From an uncultured Eggerthellaceae bacterium (lineage in GTDB: Bacteria > Actinomycetota > Coriobacteriia > Coriobacteriales > Eggerthellaceae): a stretch of DNA of 16,103 nt. The notes under the pieces are model-generated. The model was not told the DNA's origin and did not search any database. It worked only from the letters and a program-made list of their open reading frames with translations. A program made the position numbers and the translations under genes. The DNA lies in NCBI GenBank assembly GCA_949450265.1, contig CASTMW010000022.1:1-16103 (forward strand), in the 5' to 3' direction. Below, piece after piece: positions 7,913-14,234 of this stretch (position 1 is its first letter; every line of letters starts with the position of its first letter).

Positions 7913-9414
7913 TGGAGATGCTCCCCGGTCGGAAGATGGCGCCCGTGCAGTTGGGTGATGTGCTGGTGCTTGGACGCGGCGTGACCGGCCAGGCGGTGCT
8001 GGACTATCTGGAGCCGCTCGTGGGCAGCCGCGTGCGTTCGGTGACGTGTGTGGAAGGCGATGCGCCCGCCGAGGGACATTTCGACCTGTGCATCGCAAGC
8101 CCGGGCATCTCGCAGTTCAGTGACATCTATCAGGCGGCCGCACAGGCAAGCGACGATATGATCGGCGAAGTGGAGTTTGCTTGGCGCGAGAGCGCAGTGG
8201 ATTCCGTGTGGATCGCCATAACGGGCACGAACGGCAAGACCACCACCACCGCGCTCTGCGCGCACCTGATGCAAGCATGCGGATACGACGTGCGGTGCGT
8301 GGGTAACATCGGGGATGCGTGCATCGCGGCGGTGTTAGGAGCGGCGGGGACGTCTGGCTCTCGCGAGTTCCACAGCGAACAGGAATGTCCTGTGGACATT
8401 CCTGCCGAGCGAGGACTGTCCGAGCAGGAGACAGATGTCCCCGCCGCTCCACAGGGTGCGGTGTACGTGGCGGAGGTGTCCTCGTATCAGCTGGCGTCGA
8501 CGAGGGCGTTTGCGCCGGATGTGGCGGTGGTGCTGAACATCACGCCGGACCATCTGGCATGGCATCGAACGCATCGCAACTACGCCGATGCGAAATGGAA
8601 CATCATGCGCCATCTTGCCGCATCGCACGGGGTGGCGGTGCTCAACGCCACCGACGACGAGGTTCGTGCGCGCGTGCGCCAGCTGCGGCAGCAGCCCGAT
8701 CGTGGGTTCGTATACATCCCACTGGGAACGGCCGATGGCATCAGGGGAAATATGCGAGCACGCTGCGGATCGGATAATGCTGCGTTCCTGGATGAGGCTG
8801 ACATGTTGCGCGTGGCCTTCGACGGTACTGATGCAGCGCTCTGTGCGATGGACGACCTGCAGCTCGAAGGGCTGCATAACGTGGAGAACGCCTTAGCCGC
8901 CGCGGCTGCGGCCATTGCGGCGGGGGCCGATAGGACACAGGTGGCGGCGGCGCTTGCCACCTTTGCGCCGCTTCCGCATCGTATCGAGCCGGTGGGCACG
9001 GTGGCGGGCGCGCGCTTCTACAACGATTCCAAAGCCACCAACATCGACGCCACCTGCAAGGCTATCTGCGCGTTCATGCCTGACAAGCCCATCATCTTGC
9101 TGGGCGGGCGCGACAAGGGGACCGATCTTGACCCGCTGGTGCAGGCATGCGTTGCCAGTTCCAGCGGTGTGGTGCTCTACGGCGAATCGCGGCCGCGCTT
9201 TGCTGAGGTATTCGCGGCGGTGGATGGCATCAGCGTGGATGAGGCGCCCGATATGGCAACGGCCTTCGACGTTGCGCTGACCCGCGCTCGGCCAGGCGAC
9301 ATCGTGCTGCTCTCGCCTGCGTGCGCATCCTTCGACGAGTTCAGCTGCTTCGAAGAGCGGGGCGACCGCTTCAAGCAGCTAGTGTCTGACGCTCGGGCGC
9401 GCCTGGGAGCATAG
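7912..9414 (+). CDS. murD: UDP-MurNAc-L-alanine--D-glutamate ligase MurD, with an in-frame palindromic insert
   Basis: This 500-residue cytoplasmic ligase adds D-Glu to UDP-MurNAc-L-Ala. It is about 60 residues longer than E. coli MurD (438). ATG 7912 overlaps the mraY stop (TAATG) and follows GGGGG (7903-7907); the frame is open upstream only because it runs through mraY. Visible blocks are VLVLGRGVTGQAV, IASPGISQF, the P-loop GTNGKTTTT (G105, K109), RCVGNIGDACI, VAEVSSYQLAS, NITPDHLAWH, LEGLHNVENALAA, PHRIEPVGTVAG, NDSKATNIDAT, LLGGRDKGTDLDPL and LSPACASFDEFSCFEERGDRF. Residues about 143-180 come from a 113-nt imperfect palindrome (8338-8450) between GNIG and the VSSYQL strand, a gap of only 12 residues in E. 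coli MurD. The insert has no stop and all catalytic blocks around it are intact, so the enzyme probably works. Confidence 0.96.
   Translation: MEMLPGRKMAPVQLGDVLVLGRGVTGQAVLDYLEPLVGSRVRSVTCVEGDAPAEGHFDLCIASPGISQFSDIYQAAAQASDDMIGEVEFAWRESAVDSVWIAITGTNGKTTTTALCAHLMQACGYDVRCVGNIGDACIAAVLGAAGTSGSREFHSEQECPVDIPAERGLSEQETDVPAAPQGAVYVAEVSSYQLASTRAFAPDVAVVLNITPDHLAWHRTHRNYADAKWNIMRHLAASHGVAVLNATDDEVRARVRQLRQQPDRGFVYIPLGTADGIRGNMRARCGSDNAAFLDEADMLRVAFDGTDAALCAMDDLQLEGLHNVENALAAAAAAIAAGADRTQVAAALATFAPLPHRIEPVGTVAGARFYNDSKATNIDATCKAICAFMPDKPIILLGGRDKGTDLDPLVQACVASSSGVVLYGESRPRFAEVFAAVDGISVDEAPDMATAFDVALTRARPGDIVLLSPACASFDEFSCFEERGDRFKQLVSDARARLGA
8338..8450 (+). repeat. 113-nt imperfect palindrome inside murD (REP/RPE-like element)
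   Basis: The outer arms GGAGCGGCGGGGACGTCTG (8338-8356) and CAGATGTCCCCGCCGCTCC (8432-8450) are inverted copies matching at 18 of 19 positions. The inner arms AGGAATGTCC (8381-8390) and GGACATTCCT (8394-8403) match perfectly around a 3-nt loop, TGT. Outer and inner centres coincide within 2 nt. The intervening strands also align loosely, so the whole unit is one long hairpin with diverged middle parts. I see no clear target-site duplication and no second copy in the window. Its length equals the excess of this MurD over the normal protein at this place, which suggests insertion of a palindromic element. The sequence shows the structure; the mobile origin is inferred. Confidence 0.85.
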
Positions 9415-9417
9415 CGC

Positions 9418-10629
9418 ATGGCGCGCGCGAATCGCAATCCGCAGACGCAAGGCGTGCGCACTGCTCGCACGCTGTTGATCGTGGCGGTCATCTTGCTGGT
9501 CATCATCGGGCTGGTCATGGTGTATTCCACCACGTCGGTCTCGTTGGCCGGTCAGGGCAAATCGCCGTATTCCGATGTGATCGGGCAGGCGCTCTTCGCA
9601 GGCATTGGCATTGCGGCGGCCATAGCGCTATGGCTGGTAGTGCCCTACCACGCCTGGGGCGGCCAGTTCACGTGGATCGCGTGGATCATCGGCATCGGGC
9701 TTCTGTTCCTGACCGCCGTTGCAGGCACTGAGGTGAACGGCGCGAAGCGGTGGCTTTACATCGGACCTATCGGCATGCAGCCCTCCGAGCTCATCAAGAT
9801 CGCGCTTCTGCTGATGGTCATCCGCATCGTGAATGACGCGCGCCAGCATACCATCGAGCCGCGCGCTGCCGTCACGCAGTTCATCCTGCTCATCATGGCG
9901 CCGCTGGTGTTTTTGTATCTGACCCAGTCCGACTTGGGAACCTCGCTCATCTGCGTGGTGGGCATCTTTGCGGTCATGTGGATGGGCGGCATCTCGGGGC
10001 GACTGCTCATGGGGATCGGCATCGTGGTGGCCGCCGCCGCAGTCTACGCCATCTTCGGCACGGGCTTCCGCAGCGGGCGTTTGGTGTACCTTGACCCGTG
10101 GGGCGACGGACAGGGCGGCTATGGTACGGGCTACAACATCATCCGGTCGTACTACGCGCTGGCCGAGGGAGGCCTTCTGGGCGTGGGTATCGGCAATTCG
10201 CACGAGAAGTTCGACTATCTGTTCGCTTCTGAGAGCGACTTCATCTTCGCGGTGATCGGTGAAGAGACGGGCCTGATAGGGGCGCTGGTGGTGGTGGCGC
10301 TGTTCTTGGTGGTGCTCTACGCGGGCCTGAAGATCAGCGAAGGCGCACCGGACGAACTGGGCGCTATGATCTCGGGCGGCTTCGCCATCATGTTGGTGTT
10401 CCAAGCATTCTTGAACATCGGATGCACTATCGGTGTGCTTCCAACGACCGGCAAGCCGTTGCCGTTCATCTCGTCGGGGGGCACCTCCATCGTCTCGTCG
10501 CTTCTGATCATTGGATTGATCCTGTCGGTGGAACGCGCCGCCGAGTTGCCCGACCGGCATGAGCGGCGGCGGCAAGAGCTGCGCGTGCACGCAGGAGGAA
10601 GGGGAGAGCAACCATGGCAGAGACGGTAG
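9418..10629 (+). CDS. ftsW: FtsW, SEDS-family septal peptidoglycan glycosyltransferase
   Basis: This 403-residue polytopic membrane protein (family norm ten helices) polymerises lipid II into septal glycan strands in partnership with FtsI. Seen are the first helix LLIVAVILLVIIGLVMVYSTTS, the ANGAKRW-type block EVNGAKRWLYIGPIGMQPSEL, the motif Q170-S-D172 where most SEDS proteins read QPD, the YYALAEGGLLGVGIGNS loop, the extracellular SESDFIFAVIGEETG with the presumed catalytic aspartate D274, and LPTTGKPLPFISSGGTS near the C-terminus. The order and spacing are typical of FtsW/RodA, and the setting among murD, murG and ftsI argues for FtsW. The start has GGGAG 8 nt upstream and lies 3 nt after the murD stop. 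The basic C-terminal tail overlaps murG by 16 nt. Confidence 0.95.
   Translation: MARANRNPQTQGVRTARTLLIVAVILLVIIGLVMVYSTTSVSLAGQGKSPYSDVIGQALFAGIGIAAAIALWLVVPYHAWGGQFTWIAWIIGIGLLFLTAVAGTEVNGAKRWLYIGPIGMQPSELIKIALLLMVIRIVNDARQHTIEPRAAVTQFILLIMAPLVFLYLTQSDLGTSLICVVGIFAVMWMGGISGRLLMGIGIVVAAAAVYAIFGTGFRSGRLVYLDPWGDGQGGYGTGYNIIRSYYALAEGGLLGVGIGNSHEKFDYLFASESDFIFAVIGEETGLIGALVVVALFLVVLYAGLKISEGAPDELGAMISGGFAIMLVFQAFLNIGCTIGVLPTTGKPLPFISSGGTSIVSSLLIIGLILSVERAAELPDRHERRRQELRVHAGGRGEQPWQRR
10593..10605 (+). promoter_or_regulatory. Strong Shine-Dalgarno of murG inside ftsW
   Basis: AGGAGGAAGGGGA at 10593-10605, within the ftsW coding tail, ends 8 nt before the murG ATG (10614). It is among the most complete ribosome binding sites in the window and supports independent initiation of murG despite the overlap. 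Confidence 0.7.
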
Positions 10630-11711
10630 TCCTTTCCGGTGGCGGCACGGCCGGGCACATCAACCCAGCGCTGGCGCTTGCCGAGGTGCTGCGCGAGCGT
10701 GGATGCGACGTGTATTTCGCGGGCACGCCCGACGGTATCGAGGCGCGGCTGGTTCCGGCGGCGGGCCTGTCCTACCAGGCGTTCGAGGCGAGCGGCTTCG
10801 ATCGCGCTCACCCGGCAACGCTTGTGCGCGGCGTGCGCAAGATAGCGAAGAGCACCAAGTGGGCGAAAGCGTGGTTCGACACCATCAAGCCCGATGTGGT
10901 GGTGGGCTTTGGCGGCTATGTGTGCATTCCCGTGTCGCGGGCGGCCGAGCAGATGGGCATCCCGGTGGTGCTGCACGAGCAGAACTCGGTGATGGGCATG
11001 GCGAACCGCTATCTGGCGAAGCGTGCAGCGGCGGTGTGCCTGACCTATGAGGATACGGCTGGCAACGACGCGGCGTCCGCCCGCACACACGTGACGGGCA
11101 ATCCGGTGCGCCAAGCGGTCACCACGGCTACGCGCGACGAGGGGCTTGCGCTCTATGGCATCCCCGACGATGCGCGCGTGTTGCTGGTGTTCGGCGGCAG
11201 CCTAGGTGCGCGCCATATCAACCAGGCCATCGCGCGCCTGAAGGACGACCTGCTCTTGCGCCCCGATCTGCATGTGGTGCAGATCACCGGGCCGCGTGAG
11301 TTGGCGGCGACAGAAGAGGCACTGGCGCTCACCGATGATCAGCAGGCCCGCTGGCACGTGCTGGGGTATCAGGACCGCATGCCCGAGACGCTGGCGTGTG
11401 CCGATGCCATCGTCAGTCGGGCAGGGGCCACGTCGCTGGCCGAGATAGCGGCGCGGTGCATCCCGGCCATCTTGGTGCCCTATCCGTTCGCGACGGGCGA
11501 CCATCAGACGCACAATGCTGCCGAATACGTGGCTGCAGGCGCTGCCGCCATGATCGCGGATGGCGATCTGGACACTCCTGCGTTCCCGCAGCTGGTGTTC
11601 GACCTGGTGGACGATGCGGGCACGCGCGATGCGATGCGCGCGGCCGCCCGTTCGCTGGATGCTGCTGATGCGGCATCCGCTCTGGCTGACATCGTTCTGG
11701 ACGTGGCGTAA
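10614..11711 (+). CDS. murG: UDP-GlcNAc--lipid I N-acetylglucosaminyltransferase MurG
   Basis: This 365-residue GT-B fold, peripheral inner-face membrane enzyme converts lipid I to lipid II. The N-terminal glycine loop is GGGTAGHINPALALAE (G9-H15), with Ala where proteobacterial enzymes have Gly; GGTAGH is common in other phyla. Then come DVVVGFGGYVCIPV (second loop), HEQNSVMGMANRYLA, VTGNPVRQAV, the C-domain loop VFGGSLGARHINQAI, and the UDP-GlcNAc site SRAGATSLAEIAARCIPAILVP followed by PFATGDHQTHNAAEYVAAGAA. Length is normal. The start overlaps the end of ftsW by 16 nt and has a strong ribosome binding site. murC and murB, which often follow murG, are not here. No hairpin terminator is visible after the stop. 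Confidence 0.97.
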   Translation: MAETVVLSGGGTAGHINPALALAEVLRERGCDVYFAGTPDGIEARLVPAAGLSYQAFEASGFDRAHPATLVRGVRKIAKSTKWAKAWFDTIKPDVVVGFGGYVCIPVSRAAEQMGIPVVLHEQNSVMGMANRYLAKRAAAVCLTYEDTAGNDAASARTHVTGNPVRQAVTTATRDEGLALYGIPDDARVLLVFGGSLGARHINQAIARLKDDLLLRPDLHVVQITGPRELAATEEALALTDDQQARWHVLGYQDRMPETLACADAIVSRAGATSLAEIAARCIPAILVPYPFATGDHQTHNAAEYVAAGAAAMIADGDLDTPAFPQLVFDLVDDAGTRDAMRAAARSLDAADAASALADIVLDVA

Positions 11712-11738
11712 GGCCGATGCGAATGCGCGCTCCGCTCG

Positions 11739-11770
11739 TTGACGGTCATCATGCGAAGGTGGGCTACCAT
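11739..11770 (+). promoter_or_regulatory. Weak candidate promoter before the YhgE pair
   Basis: In the 105-nt gap after murG, TTGACG (11739-11744) could be a -35 box and TACCAT (11765-11770) a -10 box. The 20-nt spacing is longer than the usual 16-19, so this is weak. Its position in the only sizeable gap of the window supports a separate or internal promoter for the two membrane-protein genes. Confidence 0.25.
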
Positions 11771-11797
11771 GCCTAGCGGTGATGGCGCGCGAGCAGA

Positions 11798-11804
11798 AAG
11801 GAGG
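11798..11804 (+). promoter_or_regulatory. Shine-Dalgarno deciding the start of the first YhgE gene
   Basis: AAGGAGG at 11798-11804 lies 12 nt before the ATG at 11817. Earlier in-frame starts (TTG 11739, ATG 11751, ATG 11769) have no such site and would add an Arg-rich stretch not expected in this family. The second paralogue also begins only a few residues before its KxDxxR segment. Together these favour 11817. Confidence 0.55.
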
Positions 11805-11816
11805 CACCGCGGCGGT

Positions 11817-14234
11817 ATGGGCAACGTACTGCGCGTGTTGAAGCGCGATATCCTGCGTTTGGCGAAGGTGCCGCCTGCCCTTGTGGTGGTGGTTGCGCTT
11901 CTGGTGCTGCCGTCGCTGTACACCTGGTACAACGTGCTGGGATTCTGGGACCCCTACGAGAACACAGGGGACTTGCGCGTGTGCGTGGTGGATCAGGACA
12001 TCGGCGCGCAGAGCGACCTGACTGGGTTCGTGAACGTGGGGGACATGATCGTGGACGAGCTGCACGAGAATCACCAGCTCGATTGGCAGTTCCCCAGCTA
12101 CGATCAGGCGATGGAGCAGTTGCGATCCGGGGAATGCTATGCCGTGTTCGTGATCCCAGAGGACCTGTCCGCCGATCTGCTGACGCTGACCACCGGCAAC
12201 TTCAAGCAGCCCGACATCAAGTACTACGTAAACGAGAAGACGGGGCCGGTAGCGCCCAAGATCACCGATACTGGCGCGAACACGTTGGATGCCACCATCA
12301 ACGAGGCATTCGTGCAGGCGGTCAGTAAGAAGGCTGCTGAAGCGCTGGATGCGGCAGTGGACGAATCCACGCAGAAGCTGGATGCGGCGCGCTCTGCTGC
12401 CTCCCAGAAGGTGAGCGAAGCGAAGGGGCGCTTACAGGAAGCCTCGGCGGCGCTGGGAGCGCTGGTGGCAGAGATGCGCCAGGCCCAAGGCCGCACCAGC
12501 GATGCGAAGGGCGTGCTGGGCGCTGCCAGCGATGCGATAGCGCGCGCTGCCAGTGCCATGGGAACGCTGTCGGGCACCGCGACCGAGGTGCAGACGGGCT
12601 ACACGTCCTTCACGGCCACCGCCACGCCAGCCGTGACGGATGCGCTGGGGAAGATGGCGGATGCCTATAGCGAAGCGGTGCGAGCGCTCGGGCAGGTGCC
12701 CGTGCAAACGCCGGAGCTACAGGCGCTCATGGAGCAGTTGCGCGCATCGGCGGACAAGGCGCAAGCTGACGCCGATCGCTATTCGCAGATCCTGGCGGAC
12801 GAATTGGTGCCCACCGTGGGCGAGGGGCTTGGCAGCGTGGCAACCTCGCTCGGGCAGGCAGGCGGCGCCATCGCAGCGCAGGATATCCTTGTGTCGCAAA
12901 CGCAGATCATCGTTGATGATGCGGCGACCACCTTGGTGTCGTCGGCAGAAGCGTTGGACCGAACGCAGGAGCTGCTGGATGGCTTGGTATCGCAGGTCGA
13001 TCGCGTGCAGACCGACGCCATGGCCCTTGCTGGCTCCGATGCGTTGGCCCAAGCGCTGGGAGATGGCCGCCTGGACCCTTCGCGTGTGGCGGAGTTCGTC
13101 AGTGCTCCCACTCAGATCGTCACCGAGCAGCTCTATCCGCTGAACGCCTACGGGGCTGCTATGGCGCCGCTCTTCATGAACCTGACCTTCTGGATCGGCG
13201 CGTTCATGCTGATGGTGGTCATGCGTCAAGAAGTGGATGCGCAGGGCATCAAGCGCCTGACGCTCACGCAGCGCTATCTGGGCCGCTACCTGCTGTTCGC
13301 CATTATGTGCGCGCTGCAAGCCACCATCTGCTGCCTGGGGCTGCCCATCATCGGCGTGCAGGTGGCAAGCCTGCCCGCGCTCATCGGCGCGGCCGTGGTG
13401 GCATCGCTGTCGTACCTCAGCATCATCTACGCGTTGTCGGTCTCGCTGCAGCATATCGGCAAGGGCATCTGCATCATCTTGGTGTTCGCGCAGATCCCGG
13501 GCGCTACCGGCCTGTACCCGGTGGAGATGACCTCCCCGTTCTTCCAGGCCATCTATCCGCTCCTGCCCTTCACGTACGGCATCAGCGCCATGCGCGAGTC
13601 CATCTGCGGCTTCTACGGCATGCAGTACGTTTCCGACATTGCCATCCTGCTGGTGTTCCTGGTGGTCTTCATGGCTATCGGCATCCTGGTGCGCCCGTTG
13701 CTGTCGAACGTGAACCGCATGGTGGCCCGCCAGATCAAGCAGAGCGGCATCTTCAATGGCGAGGATGTGGAAGTGCCCGTGCGGCGGTTCCGCTTATCGC
13801 AGGTAGCGCGCGTGCTGGCCGATCGGGAAGAATACCGCACCGAGCTCGTGCGTCGCTACGACCGCTTCACGCGCGCCTATCCCTGGATGATCCGCGGTGC
13901 GGTGGTGGTGGGCGTGGTGGTGCCGGTGGTGCTGACGCTCACGTTCTCGTTCGGGATGACCGAGAAGGTGATCCTGCTGACGCTGTGGCTTGGCTGGCTG
14001 GTCGTCGTGTTCGTGTTCCTGGTGATCGTGGAGAGCCTGCGGTCCAGCTTCGAGCGTCAGTTGCGCCTGGACGACATGAGCGACCAAGAGATACGCGACC
14101 TGTATCTGGATCGCTGGAACACCGAGCAGGCCGATGTGGTGCACAGACCGGCGAAGGTCGTGGCAGGTGCGGGCGCCAGCGGTGACGCGGATGCACCGGA
14201 GCGCTTAGCGAGCAAGGAGGGCGACCATGCATAA
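11817..14234 (+). CDS. YhgE/Pip-family ABC-2-like membrane protein with C-terminal extension
   Basis: This is a protein of about 805 residues. The N-terminus (VLKRDILRLAK) leads into a transmembrane helix at about 20-38 ending in LPSLYTWYNVLGFWDPYENTG, the signature of YhgE/Pip (phage infection protein) N-domains. Next is an extracytoplasmic domain with YYVNEKTGPVAPKITDTGANT at about 135-155, then a long Ala-rich helical region (about 170-430), probably coiled coil. An ABC-2-type membrane domain of about six helices (about 440-632) follows. Beyond this lie about 170 more residues with two further helices (about 688-707 and 716-740), then KxxFERQLRLDD-like charged sequence. Relatives include Lactococcus Pip, a phage c2 receptor, and more distantly EsaA of type VII secretion. 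The substrate is unknown and no ATPase gene is in the window. Its stop overlaps the next paralogue. Confidence 0.85.
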   Translation: MGNVLRVLKRDILRLAKVPPALVVVVALLVLPSLYTWYNVLGFWDPYENTGDLRVCVVDQDIGAQSDLTGFVNVGDMIVDELHENHQLDWQFPSYDQAMEQLRSGECYAVFVIPEDLSADLLTLTTGNFKQPDIKYYVNEKTGPVAPKITDTGANTLDATINEAFVQAVSKKAAEALDAAVDESTQKLDAARSAASQKVSEAKGRLQEASAALGALVAEMRQAQGRTSDAKGVLGAASDAIARAASAMGTLSGTATEVQTGYTSFTATATPAVTDALGKMADAYSEAVRALGQVPVQTPELQALMEQLRASADKAQADADRYSQILADELVPTVGEGLGSVATSLGQAGGAIAAQDILVSQTQIIVDDAATTLVSSAEALDRTQELLDGLVSQVDRVQTDAMALAGSDALAQALGDGRLDPSRVAEFVSAPTQIVTEQLYPLNAYGAAMAPLFMNLTFWIGAFMLMVVMRQEVDAQGIKRLTLTQRYLGRYLLFAIMCALQATICCLGLPIIGVQVASLPALIGAAVVASLSYLSIIYALSVSLQHIGKGICIILVFAQIPGATGLYPVEMTSPFFQAIYPLLPFTYGISAMRESICGFYGMQYVSDIAILLVFLVVFMAIGILVRPLLSNVNRMVARQIKQSGIFNGEDVEVPVRRFRLSQVARVLADREEYRTELVRRYDRFTRAYPWMIRGAVVVGVVVPVVLTLTFSFGMTEKVILLTLWLGWLVVVFVFLVIVESLRSSFERQLRLDDMSDQEIRDLYLDRWNTEQADVVHRPAKVVAGAGASGDADAPERLASKEGDHA
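14214..14220 (+). promoter_or_regulatory. Shine-Dalgarno of the second YhgE gene
   Basis: AAGGAGG at 14214-14220 is a full-strength site 6 nt before the ATG at 14227. It lies in the last codons of the first YhgE gene, so both proteins should be made from one message by coupled translation. Confidence 0.7.

Noticed and set aside
10641..10658. GGTAGH instead of GGTGGH in MurG as a lost active-site glycine
   Set aside because: The Ala form is familiar in MurG of several phyla, and all other MurG blocks are intact.
11712..11816. Terminator after murG
   Set aside because: No stable hairpin followed by a T run can be seen. Only short GCGCGC-type self-complementary pieces are present.
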